Source of the DNA: an archaeon
GTDB lineage: Archaea; Asgardarchaeota; Hermodarchaeia; Hermodarchaeales; Hermodarchaeaceae
DNA: 21,825 nucleotides
Direction: 5' to 3'
Assembly (NCBI GenBank): GCA_016550415.1
Contig: JABXGU010000527.1
Span: 1-21,825 of the forward strand
Made by a program: the position numbers and the translations under genes. Under the pieces are notes generated by a model. It worked only from the letters and a program-made list of their open reading frames with translations, did no database searches and had not been told where the DNA came from. Position 1 is the stretch's first letter. Every line of letters begins with the position of its first letter. Shown here piece by piece: positions 8,780 to 16,156 of the stretch.

Positions 8780-9071
8780 CTAGAGTTCTGAGGTTATAAT
8801 GAGTTATTGAAAGATAATGTGGTATCTAGGTAATTTTCGCTCAAGGTAATTCTTGCACAGGCTTGATGGCTTAAGCGTTGGCGATGGAAAATAATTCTAC
8901 ATACAATTCAAGTATTTCCCATCATGTATCAGATAATTCGGGGATTTGTTGCTTCTTCTTTGCCAACCCTAATTGTCTAGGGAGATAGCTATACTTTTCA
9001 GGTTATTTATATATGACTTTTTAGTCAAATACCAGGTACAACTAAAATAACCATGAAATGTGATTTGCCTC
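8780..9071. other. Intergenic region, no gene seen
   Basis: Between the end of the second large surface-protein gene and the next start (338 bases including the terminator) I see no supportable reading frame or RNA gene. It holds the conserved promoter element at 8976-9009, a TATA box within TTATTTATATA (9003-9013), and a small inverted repeat, TGACT-TTTT-AGTCA, at 9014-9027. The part from 8780 to 8975 has no recognisable feature. Confidence 0.6.
8976..9009 (+). promoter_or_regulatory. Conserved promoter element, copy 1
   Basis: Consensus TCTAG-R-G-RR-ATA-R- followed by CTATACTTTTCAG, K and TTATTTA. It matches the element at 11468-11501 in 29 of 34 positions and sits 62 bases before the start codon, against 63 in the other copy. 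The 3' end overlaps the TATA box, so the upstream part covers the BRE and the usual activator/repressor zone. The regulator at 10672 is a candidate binder (inference). Confidence 0.7.
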
Positions 9072-10463
9072 ATGAGTCGGTATGCCAAACTATTTTCTGT
9101 TGCATTTCTAGGCTTCTCGATTCTCCTATGTTCTACTCTGTCCTCCACATATGCGCTTCCGCCTGCAAATTGGATTCCAGGTGCTGAATACTATTACTTT
9201 GGTCATACTTTTTCTGAGGAATACTGGACAAATGACTCGGTTATGGTTGAAACAGCAAATGGCACAGCTCAGATTATATCAAGCTACGTCAACTATGATA
9301 TGGATAATGGAACATTCCAAGCTATGCTGATTGCCCTTGGCATTGTTGAGGACAAGAATGGTACGCAATTTACTTTGCCATACCAAATGTTTGGTATCCA
9401 CTTCACGACAACAGAGAATAAGGATGTATTCATTGGTGCGCTTCTAGCATTTCTATATGCGTTTAATGATACGGACGGAAATGGAATTCCAAGCTCTGGT
9501 GAAGATCGTTGGTTCCTTGTCCCCTATGGCTACAATAAGCCAAACGGTACTGAACCCACAGTCGAAGCAGTGACAGCAACCAAACTAGGTGATGGCCACT
9601 ATCAATTCGGGATCACCTACAGGAACCTATATGCGCGGGTAGTCTCAGCGGAGAGCCAAGCGGCGTTCCTGCTAACATTATTTTTCCCAGTCCTGGAGGT
9701 TACCTTCAGTGAACTCACTATTATCTATGATATTGAAGTCAACCCAGTGACCGGTGAAATCACCACTGAAACATTTTACACAATCGGACAAGTGAATGAA
9801 ATCCGGCTCTTTGGATTATCTTTACCTAATCCTCATGAGTATCTAGATGGAATTGGAATTGGTGCCGCACACTTTATTGTTATTTTCACATCTGAATACT
9901 ACGTTGAACAAGGAAGTACTATTCCAGTAGGTGCAACCGACTGGAACATTGCTAACTTCACTACTGATATCGGTGGAGAACACCGAGCTTTTGCAATAGG
10001 AACACGTGGAACCTATGATGTACTTAACGAAAGCACAGAACCTTACACTACACTTTACAGTGGATTACCTGCCTATAGTTGGATTCTTACACCGAAGCCT
10101 ATCGATTTTCTGCTCATTGCTTGGCAACTTCCCGTATCTGCAGACATTTTCTGCATCTTCGCATATGCTATGAGTTCATACCTCCAGGACCTCTACGATA
10201 GCCCCCTTGACTTATACGATCATGCCAGCACAGCATTCAATGCAGCACCCTTATGGTATGGCATAGCCTTTCCTGAATTTGATGGATATAGAATAGAACA
10301 CGATCCAGTTTATACAGCTTATTCAAACATTGGGTCTTTCACTGTGCAACCAGGAACGCCCAAATGGTGGGGCCTCGTGATTCTAACAGGCTCAACACTT
10401 GTAGTACTAATTGCCCTTGTCCTAGTTGTGATAAGGAAAAACGGGCATGACAAAGATCTTTGA
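9072..10463 (+). CDS. Secreted/anchored surface protein, paralog of the gene at 11565
   Basis: 463 residues from ATG 9072. An in-frame GTG at 9060 would add four residues, but the paralog's start (MNRTIKLLSVAF) aligns with MSRYAKLFSVAF. Parts: signal peptide with likely cleavage near STYA-LPP; a long extracellular domain full of N-x-S/T sites; an EF-hand-like acidic loop, FNDTDGNGIPSSGEDRWF (about residues 132-149), that may hold calcium; and a C-terminal membrane helix (about 432-456) ending in a KNGHDKDL tail. Unlike its paralog it has no PGFP motif and no arginine cluster, so it is probably kept as an ordinary transmembrane anchor. I do not recognise the family. No terminator hairpin follows; a regulator gene starts about 210 bases downstream on the same strand. 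Confidence 0.88.
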   Translation: MSRYAKLFSVAFLGFSILLCSTLSSTYALPPANWIPGAEYYYFGHTFSEEYWTNDSVMVETANGTAQIISSYVNYDMDNGTFQAMLIALGIVEDKNGTQFTLPYQMFGIHFTTTENKDVFIGALLAFLYAFNDTDGNGIPSSGEDRWFLVPYGYNKPNGTEPTVEAVTATKLGDGHYQFGITYRNLYARVVSAESQAAFLLTLFFPVLEVTFSELTIIYDIEVNPVTGEITTETFYTIGQVNEIRLFGLSLPNPHEYLDGIGIGAAHFIVIFTSEYYVEQGSTIPVGATDWNIANFTTDIGGEHRAFAIGTRGTYDVLNESTEPYTTLYSGLPAYSWILTPKPIDFLLIAWQLPVSADIFCIFAYAMSSYLQDLYDSPLDLYDHASTAFNAAPLWYGIAFPEFDGYRIEHDPVYTAYSNIGSFTVQPGTPKWWGLVILTGSTLVVLIALVLVVIRKNGHDKDL

Positions 10464-10671
10464 GACCCATTACAAACTTCGTAAAGGTAGTAACAATTTT
10501 GAAGTTTCCATTTTTTTCTCAAACTATTTTTGTAATAGGGAATTTACTGTTACCAAGACTTGACGATATGTATAAAGGTCTAACAACGACAGGAAATAGA
10601 AGAAACAGTGCCCTAAAGACTTACACTCAAACCTCATGCTCCTATCAGGTTTAGTGAGGAAGGACCGAGCA

Positions 10672-11415
10672 ATGACTGATCTTGACTATTTTGTAACTGC
10701 TATTGGTCACCCATTGCGTCGGCAAATTCTACAGACCATATATGAGAATCCAAACATAACATATTCCCAGATTCTAGCGCGAGTAAATATTTCGAGTGGT
10801 AAGTTGAACTTTCACCTCCAAAAGTTGGATTGTTTCCTAACCCAGGTTGAAGGGCAATATCGCTTTTCTGATGAAGGATTGGCATTATTTCGAACCATGG
10901 GAATGCTTGAGCGACGATTAAGTGGCAAGGAATATGCAGATCCTAAAAGACCAGGTTTTTTCGTTGGAAGACGCCTATGTGCATTCTTTATTGATGTGGC
11001 AGTTATCCTAACAATCCTCTTTATCGCTGCCGATCCAACTTCGCTAGTCATTGCGCCTGCTTGGTGGCTACAAGAGTTACCTGTACCAATGTTCCTAACT
11101 CGTATTGTGGATATGCTGATTAGCTATCCAGAACCCAATGTGGTCCTCATTCGAGCCTATATCTTTGCAGTTCTTTGGATGTACTTTACTCTGCTGGAAG
11201 GCTATCGAGGCCAATCTCTTGGCAAGATGATATTAGGCATTCGCATTGTTGATGTCAGTGGTGCCAGAATGACACCTCACGAAGCAGCAGTTCGGTCATT
11301 GGCAAAAGTATTGATTTTGCCAATTGACATTATTGTAGGTCTATTCAAGTCGCGGAAAGCCGGTTTTCTCCGCTTCTTTGGTCAATATACTCGAACCTGG
11401 GTTCAAAAGATCTAA
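10672..11415 (+). CDS. Membrane-bound transcription regulator, ArsR-like HTH plus RDD domain
   Basis: 247 residues. Residues 5-75 form a winged helix-turn-helix of the ArsR-like archaeal type (AIGHPLRRQILQTIYENP, then ITYSQILARVNISSGKLNFHLQKLD as the helix-turn-helix, then a wing QVEGQYRFSDEG). Residues 95-245 form an RDD domain with three hydrophobic segments (about 103-120, 160-177, 205-225), the paired arginines and aspartate (R100, R101, D108), and the G-x-S-L-G-K-x-I-L-G-I-R signature. It should therefore sit in the membrane with the DNA-binding head in the cytoplasm, and may sense envelope state. Start: ATG 10672 has AGGA at 10661-10664 with seven-base spacing; the upstream ATG at 10636 has no such site. 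It lies between two paralogs that share a promoter element, so local control of both is likely (inference). Confidence 0.88.
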   Translation: MTDLDYFVTAIGHPLRRQILQTIYENPNITYSQILARVNISSGKLNFHLQKLDCFLTQVEGQYRFSDEGLALFRTMGMLERRLSGKEYADPKRPGFFVGRRLCAFFIDVAVILTILFIAADPTSLVIAPAWWLQELPVPMFLTRIVDMLISYPEPNVVLIRAYIFAVLWMYFTLLEGYRGQSLGKMILGIRIVDVSGARMTPHEAAVRSLAKVLILPIDIIVGLFKSRKAGFLRFFGQYTRTWVQKI

Positions 11416-11467
11416 TTGTTTACCGCTGAATAGCTTTTTCAAGCGAAAATCTTGAAAAGCGTAGTTT

Positions 11468-11501
11468 TCTAGAGGAATAACTATACTTTTCAGTTTATTT
11501 A
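11468..11501 (+). promoter_or_regulatory. Conserved promoter element, copy 2
   Basis: Counterpart of 8976-9009. The core CTATACTTTTCAG (11481-11493) is identical, followed by TTTATTTA overlapping a TATA box (TTTATTTAAAA). The differences are four purine changes and one G/T change. The sequences on both sides are not similar, so the element stands out as conserved. Confidence 0.7.
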
Positions 11502-11564
11502 AAAGGATTAATTCAGATGGTTAAACAACAAGCATAAACCAACCTAAAGGATTGGGCTTGAAAA

Positions 11565-12935
11565 ATGAATAGAACAATAAAATTACTTTCAGTAGCGTTT
11601 CTGTGTTTTTCAATGATTCTCTGCCTTTCTCCTGCAACAACGAAGGCATTACCTCCTGCAACTTGGAACAAAGGTGACGAAGTTGCACTCTTTGATCATT
11701 CTTTCAATGAAGAATATTGGACTAACGACTCCGTTATGGTCACCACAGCAGCAGGCAAAACCGTACAATTCATCGCTAGCTATGTGAACTACTCTGAATC
11801 CGTTGGTAGCTTTGAAGCAATGCTCGTAGCTCTCGGCATTGTAGAGGATGCCAATGGAACACAATCAACTCTACCTTACCAACTCTTTGGAATACACTTT
11901 ACAACACCCTCTGGTAAGGATGTCTTTGTCGGTGCCATTCTAGCTTTTCTTTACGCCTGGAATGACACGGATTCAAATGGTTGGCCAACAAAGGGCGAAG
12001 ACCGTTGGTTTTTGGTTCCCTATGGCTATAATGATGGTAATGGGTCAGCACCAACAGTATCAGCTGTATCTGCTACAAAATTGGGAACTGGCCACTACCA
12101 GTTCGGTGTCACATATGAAAACCTATATGCACGCGTTGTTGACGCAAATAACCCATTCGGATTCTGGGTTTCACTGCTCCTACCTATTCTAGAGATTACC
12201 TTCAGTGAATTCACAGTCATCTATGATGTTGAAGTTGACCCAGTAAGCGGCGAAATCACCGCTGAAACATTCTACAAGATTGGACAAATAGACGAACTAC
12301 TACTCCTCGGCGTATCAATTCCCGATCCTCAAGAATATCTAAAGGGTATCGGAATTGGTGCCGCTCACTTCGGAGTAGTCTTTACTTCAAATTATTATGT
12401 CCAACATGGAACTACCACCCCAACAAATGCTACCAACTGGTTTATACACAATGTTACAACAGACGCCCTTGGACGAGAGCGTGCTTTTGCTGTTGGTGTT
12501 CGAGGAAGCTATGACCAAATCAACGAAAGTACACCCACATGGACTACCCTCCAAAGTAACCTTCCAGCCTATAATTGGGTTCTACAACCAAACATCACAG
12601 ACCTTGCACTTGTTGCATGGCAATTACCGTTCTCTGCAGATCTCTTCAGTGTCTTTGGATACGCCATGAGCCCCTATCTTCAAAGCCTCTACACAGGTCC
12701 TCTTGACCTATATGTTCATGCAGCTTCCGCATTCGGTACCGTTGCCTTCTGGTATGGTGTAGCCTTCAGCGAGTATGAAGGATACCGTATAGAACACGAC
12801 CCAGTCTATACAGCCTACTCAAACATCGGTCAAGAAGCAGCTCCTGCAATTCCTGGCTTCCCAGTCGAAGCAATCTTTGTAGGAGTCGTCACCAGCCTAC
12901 TAGCCGTTTTAATCGTTCGTCGACGTCGCAGGTAG
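11565..12935 (+). CDS. Secreted surface protein with PGF-type anchor, paralog of the gene at 9072
   Basis: 456 residues, ATG start. Signal peptide (KLLSVAFLCFSMILCLSPAT) with likely cleavage near TTKA-LPP. The extracellular domain aligns over its length with the protein at 9072, including EEYWTNDSVMV, LALGIVED..GTQ.TLPYQ.FGIHFTT, the acidic loop WNDTDSNGWPTKGEDRWF, HYQFG.TY.NLYARVV and YRIEHDPVYTAYSNIG. After that last block the two proteins diverge completely. This one ends in IPGFPVEA, a hydrophobic helix and RRRRR, the same PGF-type tail as the two large surface proteins, suggesting processing by an archaeosortase. Family and ligand unknown. It is followed by its own hairpin terminator and preceded by promoter element copy 2. 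Confidence 0.9.
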   Translation: MNRTIKLLSVAFLCFSMILCLSPATTKALPPATWNKGDEVALFDHSFNEEYWTNDSVMVTTAAGKTVQFIASYVNYSESVGSFEAMLVALGIVEDANGTQSTLPYQLFGIHFTTPSGKDVFVGAILAFLYAWNDTDSNGWPTKGEDRWFLVPYGYNDGNGSAPTVSAVSATKLGTGHYQFGVTYENLYARVVDANNPFGFWVSLLLPILEITFSEFTVIYDVEVDPVSGEITAETFYKIGQIDELLLLGVSIPDPQEYLKGIGIGAAHFGVVFTSNYYVQHGTTTPTNATNWFIHNVTTDALGRERAFAVGVRGSYDQINESTPTWTTLQSNLPAYNWVLQPNITDLALVAWQLPFSADLFSVFGYAMSPYLQSLYTGPLDLYVHAASAFGTVAFWYGVAFSEYEGYRIEHDPVYTAYSNIGQEAAPAIPGFPVEAIFVGVVTSLLAVLIVRRRRR

Positions 12936-12967
12936 AAACAAAGCTGAATTATAATACATCAGAAAAC

Positions 12968-13010
12968 CCGCTCGTCAGGTTTGCTGTTCGAGCGGCACCC
13001 TTCTTTTTTT
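12968..13010 (+). terminator. Terminator after PGF-anchored paralog
   Basis: CCGCTCG (12968-12974) pairs with CGAGCGG (12989-12995) around a 14-base loop, followed by TTCTTTTTTT (to 13010). Confidence 0.7.
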
Positions 13011-13065
13011 CTTTATTTTCCAATTTTTTGATAATTACTTACCATTGTTTCTGGATATTGTAAAA

Positions 13066-13073
13066 GATTTTTA
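13066..13073 (+). promoter_or_regulatory. TATA-like box of ferredoxin gene; probably leaderless
   Basis: GATTTTTAA lies 25-32 bases before the ATG at 13098, the distance at which transcription would begin at or next to the start codon. No ribosome-binding site is seen, which fits a leaderless transcript. Confidence 0.4.
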
Positions 13074-13097
13074 ACAAAACAAATATTTGCATTATTT

Positions 13098-13754
13098 ATG
13101 CCAATCCGTGACATAATAGAAATCGATGAAGAGAAGTGTAATGGGTGTGGCCTCTGCATACCCAATTGTGCTGAAGGTGCTTTACAGATTGTTGATGGTA
13201 AGGCGCGGATTGTGAGTGAAAAATTTTGTGACGGGTTGGGTGCTTGTTTAGGTCACTGCCCGCAGGGTGCACTTCGGGTAGTTAAGCGTAAGGCAGCCTC
13301 CTTTGATGAAGACGCAGTTGAAGAACATCTGAGTAAGAGAATCACTGTCGAAGTCCCAACTTGTAATTGTGTTGATCAATCATCTCCTGAGTCTAAAAGG
13401 CAATGGCCATTGGCTCTTCGTTTGGTGCCTGTAAAAGCGCCATTTTTTCAGGATGCAAATCTTCTTGTTACTGCTGACTGTGTTCCCTTTAGTTACAAGA
13501 GTTTCCACGAAGACTTCCCAGAAGGCAAGACACTGGTTTTTGGATGTCCGAAGTTTGATGATGCGCAGGGGTATTTGGATAAACTTGCTGAGATACTCCG
13601 GGTTAATTCTATCAAGGATTTGACTTTGGTGAATATGGAGGTTCCTTGCTGCTTTGGGTTAAAGCACATTGTGGAAGCTGCCCTAGCGAAGTCTGGTAAG
13701 AGAATCCCTCTGCACCATACCATCATAACTACACAGGGTCAAATTCGTGGCTAG
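13098..13754 (+). CDS. 4Fe-4S ferredoxin-domain protein
   Basis: 218 residues. The N-terminal ferredoxin module holds C14-x2-C17-x2-C20-x3-C24 and a second set, C44-x5-C50-x3-C54-P, in which the usual middle cysteine is absent (CDGLGACLGHC). I recall this CDGLGAC form as typical of a family of about 200-270 residues found in anaerobic bacteria and archaea. The C-terminal domain (about 108-215) carries more cysteines (C128 in TADCVPFSYKSFH, C150 in VFGCPKFDD, C184/C185 in VPCCFG), plus C89 and C91 in the linker, and could bind a further metal or cluster. It is cytoplasmic, with a presumed electron-transfer or redox-sensing role; substrate unknown. It is convergent with the peroxiredoxin gene, only 12 bases apart, and close to iron-storage and Fe-S assembly genes. 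Confidence 0.88.
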   Translation: MPIRDIIEIDEEKCNGCGLCIPNCAEGALQIVDGKARIVSEKFCDGLGACLGHCPQGALRVVKRKAASFDEDAVEEHLSKRITVEVPTCNCVDQSSPESKRQWPLALRLVPVKAPFFQDANLLVTADCVPFSYKSFHEDFPEGKTLVFGCPKFDDAQGYLDKLAEILRVNSIKDLTLVNMEVPCCFGLKHIVEAALAKSGKRIPLHHTIITTQGQIRG

Positions 13755-13766
13755 CTAGTTATCAAT

Positions 13767-14264
13767 TTACTCTGAGGGGCGTCCTCTATCAAGTTCATCT
13801 ACTGAGTGTTGAATATCACTGTAGGGTGGTTCCACTGCAGGGTTATCAGTTACCCATTTGTACTTGATGAAACCTTCGGGGCTTACTACGAAAACAGATC
13901 GTTTGGCTGTCGTATATTCTTCAAGTCCAGCTAATTTCTCTTGGAGGACATCATATGCACGGATGGTTTTCCTAGCATAATCACTTAAGATGGGAAAGAA
14001 AAGACGATTTTGCTCCGCAAAAGCATGATTGGTAAATGGGTCATTTACGCTGATGGCGATGACTTGGGCGTTTACTGCTTCGAAATTAGACAACGAATCT
14101 CGGAAAGAACAGAGTTCTCGTGTACAGACTTCAGTGAAGGCACCCGGAAAGAAAACAATCACGACTGTTTTGCCTTTGAACTCAGCTAGGGTCCGTAATT
14201 TTCGTTCTGTATCATATAATTTGATTGGTGGAGCAGCCATACCAATTTGGAGACGGGATGACAA
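13767..14264 (-). CDS. Peroxiredoxin (AhpC/TSA family)
   Basis: 165 residues of thioredoxin-fold peroxiredoxin, reducing hydrogen peroxide or organic peroxides in the cytoplasm with thiol donors. The active-site block FFPGAFTEVCTRELC places P40, T44 and the peroxidatic C47 in the family P-x3-T-x2-C arrangement; R122 in AKRSVFVV is the conserved arginine. A second cysteine, C52, five residues after C47 is the position seen in BCP/PrxQ-type enzymes and could resolve an intramolecular disulfide. The start is TTG at 14264, with AAGGAAGGA seven bases upstream on the minus strand; no nearby ATG fits. It is transcribed away from the ferritin gene across a 170-base shared promoter region, so both could answer to the same redox or iron signal (inference). 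Confidence 0.92.
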   Translation of the reverse strand: MSSRLQIGMAAPPIKLYDTERKLRTLAEFKGKTVVIVFFPGAFTEVCTRELCSFRDSLSNFEAVNAQVIAISVNDPFTNHAFAEQNRLFFPILSDYARKTIRAYDVLQEKLAGLEEYTTAKRSVFVVSPEGFIKYKWVTDNPAVEPPYSDIQHSVDELDRGRPSE

Positions 14265-14434
14265 GGCACAATCCTTCCTTCAAAACTAATTAGTTCCTAT
14301 TTGTCATAAGGCTTTGCCTTTTACCGTTACATGAGCACAAGAAAAAATACTATTTAGACCTAGGAAAAAGCAAAATTCTAAATACAACTGTGTTAGCCCA
14401 TCAATAGTATTCACTTTGAGGAGGTTTACTCATA
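14265..14434. promoter_or_regulatory. Divergent promoter region, peroxiredoxin and ferritin genes
   Basis: AT-rich region between oppositely directed genes. On the plus strand a TATA-like TTCTAAATAC (about 14376-14385) and a very strong ribosome-binding site, GAGGAGGT (14418-14425), precede the ferritin ATG. On the minus strand a TCTAAATAG-type box (around 14350-14358) could serve the peroxiredoxin. No clear operator repeat is visible. Confidence 0.45.
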
Positions 14435-14851
14435 ATGGCAAGTAAAGAACTCATCGAAATGATGAATAAGGCACTCTCGATGGAAATCCAAGTCAGTATC
14501 CAGTATATGTGGCAGCATGTTCGGATTTATGGCATGCACTCTGGGGCAATTGGTGGTACCCTGAAAGAGATTGCTATTGCAGAGATGAAGCATGCAGAAG
14601 CGATTGCAGAACGAATTGATTATCTTGGTGGTGAACCTACTACCAAACCTGCGCCGATTACAATAGGAAAAACTCCTGAAGAAATGCTTGCTCTTGATAA
14701 GAAAGCAGAAGAGGACACAATCCCCTTCTACCGTAAGATAATCAAGACTGCAGATGCTGAAGGAGAAATCGTAACAAGGAAACTCTTTGAAGAAATTTTA
14801 GGTGACGAAGAAGATCACCATAACACATTCAGTGCCCTTCTTGAGAAATAG
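14435..14851 (+). CDS. Bacterioferritin-like protein 1
   Basis: 138-residue four-helix ferritin-like protein, shorter than classical bacterioferritin (about 158). Ferroxidase ligands are all in place: E17, E50 and H53 in AEMKHAE, E92 or E93, and E125 and H128 in GDEEDHH. M51 occupies the position of the haem-binding Met52 of E. coli bacterioferritin, so haem binding between subunits is possible but not shown. It should oxidise and store iron and remove peroxide or oxygen in the process; cytoplasmic, normally a 24-mer. A strong GAGGAGGT site suggests high expression. The paralog follows 31 bases downstream, almost certainly on the same transcript. It could also be a Dps-like or small archaeal ferritin; the EMKHA and ERIxYLxG blocks favour bacterioferritin. 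Confidence 0.9.
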   Translation: MASKELIEMMNKALSMEIQVSIQYMWQHVRIYGMHSGAIGGTLKEIAIAEMKHAEAIAERIDYLGGEPTTKPAPITIGKTPEEMLALDKKAEEDTIPFYRKIIKTADAEGEIVTRKLFEEILGDEEDHHNTFSALLEK

Positions 14852-14882
14852 AACAATTCCTTATTTCCATTGGTGAAAGAAT

Positions 14883-15299
14883 ATGGCAAGCCAGAAACTA
14901 CTGGAATTGCTCAACAAAGGTGTAGCTCGTGAGCTTCGTGTTGCGATAGAATACATGTGGAGCCATATAAAAATTTCAGGAATGATATCAGAAAGTGTAG
15001 GTGGCATCTTTAAGAAAATCGCTATCCAAGAAATGAAGCATGCAGAGGAAATTGCAGAACGAATCGATTACCTGGGAGGCATTTCCACAACAGAACCAGA
15101 TCCCATTACTGTTGGAAAAACTCCGCAGGAGATGCTTAGAATCAGTAGTAAAGCAGAGGAGGAAGCAATACAGCTATACAAAGCAATTATCAAACAAGCT
15201 GATTCTGAGGATGATATTGTCACAAGGCGCCTTTTCGAAGGAATCCTTGCCGATGAAGAAGAGCATCTCAATATCTTTAACAGGCATCTTAAAAGATAA
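14883..15299 (+). CDS. Bacterioferritin-like protein 2
   Basis: 138 residues, the same length as and collinear with the preceding gene, so a tandem duplicate. Ligands are conserved: E17, E50, H53, E92 or E93, and E125 and H128 in ADEEEH; M51 at the haem position is also kept. The two sequences agree best around the EMKHAE..AERIDYLGG block and the C-terminal DEE-x-H region, and less in helix A and the BC loop. Two complete but diverged subunits made from one transcript suggest a mixed shell, as known for heteromeric bacterioferritins, or two shells for different conditions. The start is ATG with GGTGA about eight bases upstream. Confidence 0.9.
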   Translation: MASQKLLELLNKGVARELRVAIEYMWSHIKISGMISESVGGIFKKIAIQEMKHAEEIAERIDYLGGISTTEPDPITVGKTPQEMLRISSKAEEEAIQLYKAIIKQADSEDDIVTRRLFEGILADEEEHLNIFNRHLKR

Positions 15300-15398
15300 G
15301 AATCTCCGACAGAAAAATCCTGCAGAAACCTGTAGAAATAAGGTAAATAGCAAATCTTTCAACCAATGTAATATTGGCGAAAATGTCCAGAGATAAGG

Positions 15399-15407
15399 AA
15401 TTTATAC
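15399..15407 (+). promoter_or_regulatory. TATA box of hemerythrin-like gene
   Basis: AATTTATAC about 50-59 bases before the GTG start. It predicts a leader of roughly 30 bases carrying the GGAG at 15443-15446. Confidence 0.4.
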
Positions 15408-15457
15408 AAAGCCAAATAACAATGGAAATTAACCATCAAAATGGAGTATGCTAAACC

Positions 15458-16018
15458 GTGTATCCAATTGATATTTTACTTGAAGAACATAAACTCGTTG
15501 AACGAGTTATAGGTCTAACAGAGAAAATCCAATCTAAACTATCGGACGAAAAAAGGATTCCTGCAACTGTCTTTTGGGAGCTCGTTGATTTCCTCCAAGG
15601 CTATGCTGATGTTATTCATCATAGCAAAGAAGAGGATGTTCTATTTGTGCAAATGAAAGAACATGAAGAAGAACTCCCCTCTGCGGTTTGGGATAAAATC
15701 GGTGTTCTAATAGAAGAGCATATAGAAGCTTTAGATCTTGCAAATGAAATGCATAAAGCTATTCGAGAATATCGGCAAGGCAAACCAAAGGCACGGAAGA
15801 CTATTTTGAAGGCCATTAGCCGTTATATTGAGATGATGAGGCCTCACTTCCAAGCAGAGGAAAATGATGTATTCCCTGCAATGGTGTCTGTCCTTAGTGA
15901 TAAAGAAAAAGCAAGAACTAAGGCGGATTTCGAGCGATTTGATAGTCTAGTCGGTGGTGCAGAGGCCCACAAAAGATACCAAAAAATCGTTGCTGAACTT
16001 GAAAAAGATATAGCATAA
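15458..16018 (+). CDS. Hemerythrin-like HHE-domain protein
   Basis: 186-residue cytoplasmic helical protein of the hemerythrin/HHE cation-binding family, which holds a di-iron centre that binds oxygen or senses iron, oxygen or NO. Metal-ligand candidates appear in the expected order: H11 (LLEEHKLVER), H54/H55 with E58/E59 (HHSKEEDVLF), H88 (EEHIEAL), and H130 with E134 or E135 (PHFQAEENDVFP). The C-terminus (from about 148) is a charged helical extension. The GTG start is chosen because YPIDILLEEHK is the usual family beginning and the ATG at 15441 is in another frame. Lying between ferritins and Fe-S assembly genes, it is probably an oxygen- or iron-handling protein. Confidence 0.88.
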   Translation: MYPIDILLEEHKLVERVIGLTEKIQSKLSDEKRIPATVFWELVDFLQGYADVIHHSKEEDVLFVQMKEHEEELPSAVWDKIGVLIEEHIEALDLANEMHKAIREYRQGKPKARKTILKAISRYIEMMRPHFQAEENDVFPAMVSVLSDKEKARTKADFERFDSLVGGAEAHKRYQKIVAELEKDIA

Positions 16019-16064
16019 GTCAAGAATACATTCATCACAGCAACATACGTAGCTTACTTGCAGC

Positions 16065-16104
16065 TATACGCCATAACCATCGATGCTTCGATAGTATGGC
16101 GATA
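16065..16104 (+). promoter_or_regulatory. Long interrupted hairpin upstream of sufC
   Basis: CGCCATA (16069-16075) pairs with TATGGCG (16095-16101), and inside it ATCGA (16079-16083) pairs with TCGAT (16088-16092) over a TGCT loop. TAT/ATA can extend the base with one bulge. No T-tract follows, so it is a poor terminator. Being 53 bases ahead of the sufC start, it could be an operator or an RNA element; its function is unknown. Confidence 0.45.
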
Positions 16105-16156
16105 GGAATTGTTAAATTCGTCACTCACTTGCGATTAGTTTGAGAGTGCATGCAAA

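Noticed and set aside
9060..9071. GTG start four codons upstream for the surface protein at 9072
   Set aside because: The paralog's start aligns with the ATG at 9072; the extra residues (ICLM-type) have no counterpart.
10460..10654. 64-codon plus-strand frame after the first 460-residue paralog
   Set aside because: It overlaps the previous stop, starts at TTG without a ribosome-binding site, spans the regulator's promoter region and has an unconvincing sequence.
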